Source: Hedera helix (lineage: Eukaryota; Streptophyta; Magnoliopsida; Apiales; Araliaceae). From it: a stretch of 64,000 nucleotides of DNA. Both the position numbers and the translations under genes were made by a program. The stretch lies in the NCBI GenBank assembly GCA_947179155.2, contig OX359266.1, positions 47,668,039 to 47,732,038 of the forward strand. Reading direction: 5' to 3'. Numbering within the stretch: position 1 is the stretch's first letter; each line of letters starts with the position of its first letter. Positions 61,334 to 64,000 of this stretch are shown here, one piece after another. The notes below the pieces were generated by a model. That model had not been told where the DNA came from. It did no database searches and was given only the letters and a program-made list of their open reading frames with translations.

Positions 61334-62435
61334 CTCTTTTATTCTCTCATCATTTGACTTTTTCATGATTTATTTTCCTTCAAAATTCATAAATATCTTT
61401 ATAATTTTAAAACATGTTTTCAACATACAGGCAGGGTAACTGTGTTTGGGTAAAGAAGTTGCCCTGGTGAGAAGCTAACACATGACATTTAACAAAAAAT
61501 GTTAATTATTATCATATAAGCAAGTCAGCCAAACATTAATAATTATTGAATAATTATAATAAGGCAATCGATGTCAAAGATAAGTAAACACGACTTCCAT
61601 TACACTTTTATACTATCACCATTAGTTTACTTAGAGAGACATTGATTAAGCATGAGTTCTTTTAAGCATTATATGATCTTACAGATGATCAAATTTCATC
61701 TGCTCATAATTTTGTAAAATAAGTTGAAGTTGTATTATAAATTAAAGCCTCTCAAGATTTAAACAAAATCATCAAACCATTTTTTCTTAGCAGAGTAATT
61801 GATCTATTTTGGATGAACAAGGTGTTATTCCCTGATACCCAAACACTCTGTTTCTGAATTTTGAACGAAAAAGAAAAAAACATAAAATTTAATTAGAGCA
61901 AAAAAGAAAATAATATAAAATTTTTAAAAAAATCTTTGTGTTATTTTTTGAGTTTTTAATAAAAAACTTAAATAAAAAAATATTGTATTTATGAGTTTCA
62001 ATAAAAAAATAAAAATTACTTTTATAAATTTACCCTTCTATTATATATAATATACCAATTCTATATTTCCTGTACACTAATTTAATATGCTTAAATTCAT
62101 GAAATTTAGATCATGTAATCTGTGAGTGGACTGATTGGTTACATATATATGAAATTTTGTACAAGCTATGTCTTGTGATTGGATTGATTGGTTACATATA
62201 GATGAAATTCTGTACAAGCTATGTCTTGTATTTTTTCTTTGACAAGTAAATTATTCGTCATTTTTTTATTTTTTATTTTTTTTTTATAGATAATTTGAAC
62301 ACACGCACCTAACACTTACACACCCAAATATTTGAACTCTCAATCTTATAGTAACTATGAGGTGGATCATATCACTTGAGTCAAAAACTCTAATATTTTT
62401 GTTTATGACTTTGTTTTAAAGTAAAATATTTTCAG
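60284..62435. other. Upstream region of FAX and AT-rich intergenic DNA
   Basis: Within the first 150 bp the minus-strand promoter and leader of FAX are expected, but no clear TATA element stands out. Farther right are TA runs (60881-60921 and 61307-61331) and a 26-bp repeat of ACATGCATACATAAATATCACAAT near 61230-61276. No gene is seen. Confidence 0.5.
62133..62238. repeat. 53-bp direct duplication
   Basis: GATTGGTTACATATA and the following text recur 53 bp later with a few changes (62133 and 62186). Confidence 0.85.
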
Positions 62436-62587
62436 GCCCGGTTGCGGAAGATGATGAAGACGATGATGATGTGGATTTGTTTGGCGAGGAGATTGAAGAG
62501 GAAAAGAAGGCTGCTGAAGATCGTGCCGCAGGCATGAAAGGCATCTGGGAAGACGAAAAAATTCGAGTCAATGTTCACTCAATTTAA
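62436..62587 (+). pseudogene. eEF1B beta/delta exon fragment
   Basis: After a plausible acceptor (TTTTCAG ending 62435) comes a run encoding PVAEDDEDDDDVDLFGEEIE and then EEKKAAEDRAA. This is the acidic linker of the guanine-exchange subunit of elongation factor 1. The next bases, AAGGCATCTGGGAAGA, correspond to the usual KASGK segment but in a different frame, so a one-base shift follows residue 33 or so, and a stop arises at 62585. The catalytic C-terminal domain and the rest of the gene are not in the following 1.4 kb. It is a decayed fragment, either the edge of a pseudogene or a captured exon. Confidence 0.8.
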
Positions 62588-64000
62588 CGTGCAGTTACAA
62601 AACCTATCACATAATAACAATCATGACATTATTCTAACTAATCACTTCTGAAGCATATGTTACATATACGTGGCCGTGGCCCTTTCAATGTTAGTTCATA
62701 ACCATTACCTTTGGGTAAATGACCATGCACTAAAATTAGAGACATCTCATTATCGCATGAGACAAAAAATTAGAATTTAACTAAGAATATTATTTTAACG
62801 ACTACATTTTAATTAAACTTCAAATTCTCATATTGGGATATACCTTATATCGTTTTCACATTAAACTTTTATGTGATTAAATTAATTTTAATTTACTCAC
62901 AATCATATCATGAGAATAAAATTAAATTTATATGATTCACTTATGAATTAATTTACTCACAATCATATCATGGGAATAAAATCAAATTTATGTGATTCAC
63001 TTATGTCTTAGGATGCTGTGATTACAACACCTAAAACAATCACGATATATAAATTTAAAATATAAATTATATCATATGTTGATCGCATGAAAAAATTATA
63101 CCAAAATTTTATTTGTAAAATAAATACATATACTTACAACAATTACAATGTATGTAAAACACTATCAAGTCCTTATGATATTATACATAAAAAATTAATT
63201 GAAAGTATAGTATTGTATTTACAATCCATACCAAAATTATGCCATCATAATTGCATCTTTAATCATATTAAAAAATACATCTTAAACATGTGGATCGTTA
63301 CACCAATAATTATAATTTTAAGCAAATAGTCCGATTTATGACGAGCACTGTACAAATATTCGTACCAAAATATCATATATTTTATAGTTACATGAACATA
63401 TGCAAATCCGGATTATATGATATTATTTACACATACAATTCGCTCAATTAAACTGCATGAATATATTTTACGCATACTAAATCATCAATTTTATGAATGC
63501 ATGGTACTGGATACTCAATTACATTCAAATTGAATAATTTATGTCTATGTCCTCAGTATTATAACAATCAATTATTGGCTCAATTTTACTCAAAAGAAAA
63601 AAAAATAAAAATTATTGGCTCAATTATCTCGACCCGAATTCTCATGCCATTAATATAGAAACGTGCTGCTTGAAATCACATTAATTCACATATCAACACG
63701 ATGCGGCTAGACTATAATTTCTTTTTGTTTTTATAAGCGTGCTGCGTGCCCACGATGTTGTCCACTTTCCCCAGGGATGCATCACACGCATATGGTCAAA
63801 TTTTGACCATTATTACGAGAACAGTCTGAATAAAATCGGTAGTGAAATTAGGTAAATTTTGGTATTGATATTGGTATCGATTAAATTGATATATTAAATT
63901 GATAAATCGGTTCGGTATCAGTAAAAATTGAATTAATATAATTATTATTTTATTTTTAATTATTTATTAATAATAATAAATAAATAAATAAATAAATAAC
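62588..64000. other. AT-rich right edge, no gene recognised
   Basis: It contains a 60-bp direct duplication (units starting ATTTACTCACAATCATATCA at 62891 and 62951), and GGTATTGATATTGGTATCG-type words near 63860-63920 of the sort found in MITEs, running off toward the end. An 80-codon frame at 63087-63329 shows no family features. Confidence 0.5.

Noticed and set aside
63087..63329. 80-codon frame near the right end
   Set aside because: Ile/Asn/Tyr/Lys-rich composition as expected from AT-rich non-coding DNA, with no motif.
1..64000. tRNA, rRNA, CRISPR arrays or a prokaryote-type gene system
   Set aside because: None was recognised. The repeats present are LTRs, MITEs, minisatellites and microsatellites, and the genes are intron-bearing plant genes.

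Overview
The window is nuclear DNA of a flowering plant, most likely a eudicot. The evidence is genes with many introns and plant-type splice sites, plant LTR retrotransposons of several lineages, Stowaway-type MITEs, and very AT-rich intergenic DNA full of TA microsatellites. The family or species cannot be fixed from sequence alone. There are two intact protein-coding genes, both on the minus strand: a cytokinin oxidase/dehydrogenase of the CKX1/CKX6 clade (30830-33317, five exons, 544 aa) and a plastid fatty-acid exporter, FAX1-like (54355-60283, six exons, 224 aa). Gene debris accounts for the other coding similarity: a truncated tandem copy of the CKX gene (1-603 plus 12265-12775), fragments of a TAP38/PPH1-like PP2C and of a PPR protein inside a retrotransposon, and an exon of translation factor eEF1B near the right end.

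Layout, left to right. (1) 1-12775: the CKX pseudogene, split in its fourth intron by an 11.7-kb LTR element without gag-pol (604-12259, target duplication GTTAG, paired 677-bp LTRs about 2% different). One LTR of that element is itself interrupted by a 2.84-kb solo-LTR-like insertion (720-3562), and its interior holds minisatellites, another solo LTR (5673-8611) and the two captured host-gene fragments. (2) 12776-14235: old unassigned sequence. (3) 14236-30297: a decayed minus-strand Copia element with unusual TA...CA termini, carrying a nested deletion-derivative gypsy element (18039-23920) and a second solo LTR of the same family as the one in the first element (25009-27735). Every one of these five insertions has a recognisable 5-bp target duplication. 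(4) 30303-33400: the intact CKX gene, with a Stowaway MITE in intron 1 and another MITE just upstream. (5) 33500-54300: gene-free DNA with MITEs, TA microsatellites and a large imperfect tandem duplication (about 40.5-44.9 kb and 44.9-53.3 kb) whose copies differ by several insertions. (6) 54355-60283: the FAX gene, with a Stowaway MITE starting eight bases into an intron. (7) 60284-64000: AT-rich flank with the eEF1B fragment.

The two intact genes have unrelated jobs: cytokinin breakdown in the secretory pathway, and fatty-acid movement across the plastid envelope. Nothing suggests joint regulation. The part that most merits follow-up is the gag-pol-less retroelement that carries fragments of two nuclear genes in its own sense orientation. 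No CRISPR array, rRNA or tRNA gene was recognised. All boundaries were read by eye, and statements about gene families rest on remembered family features rather than on database searches.
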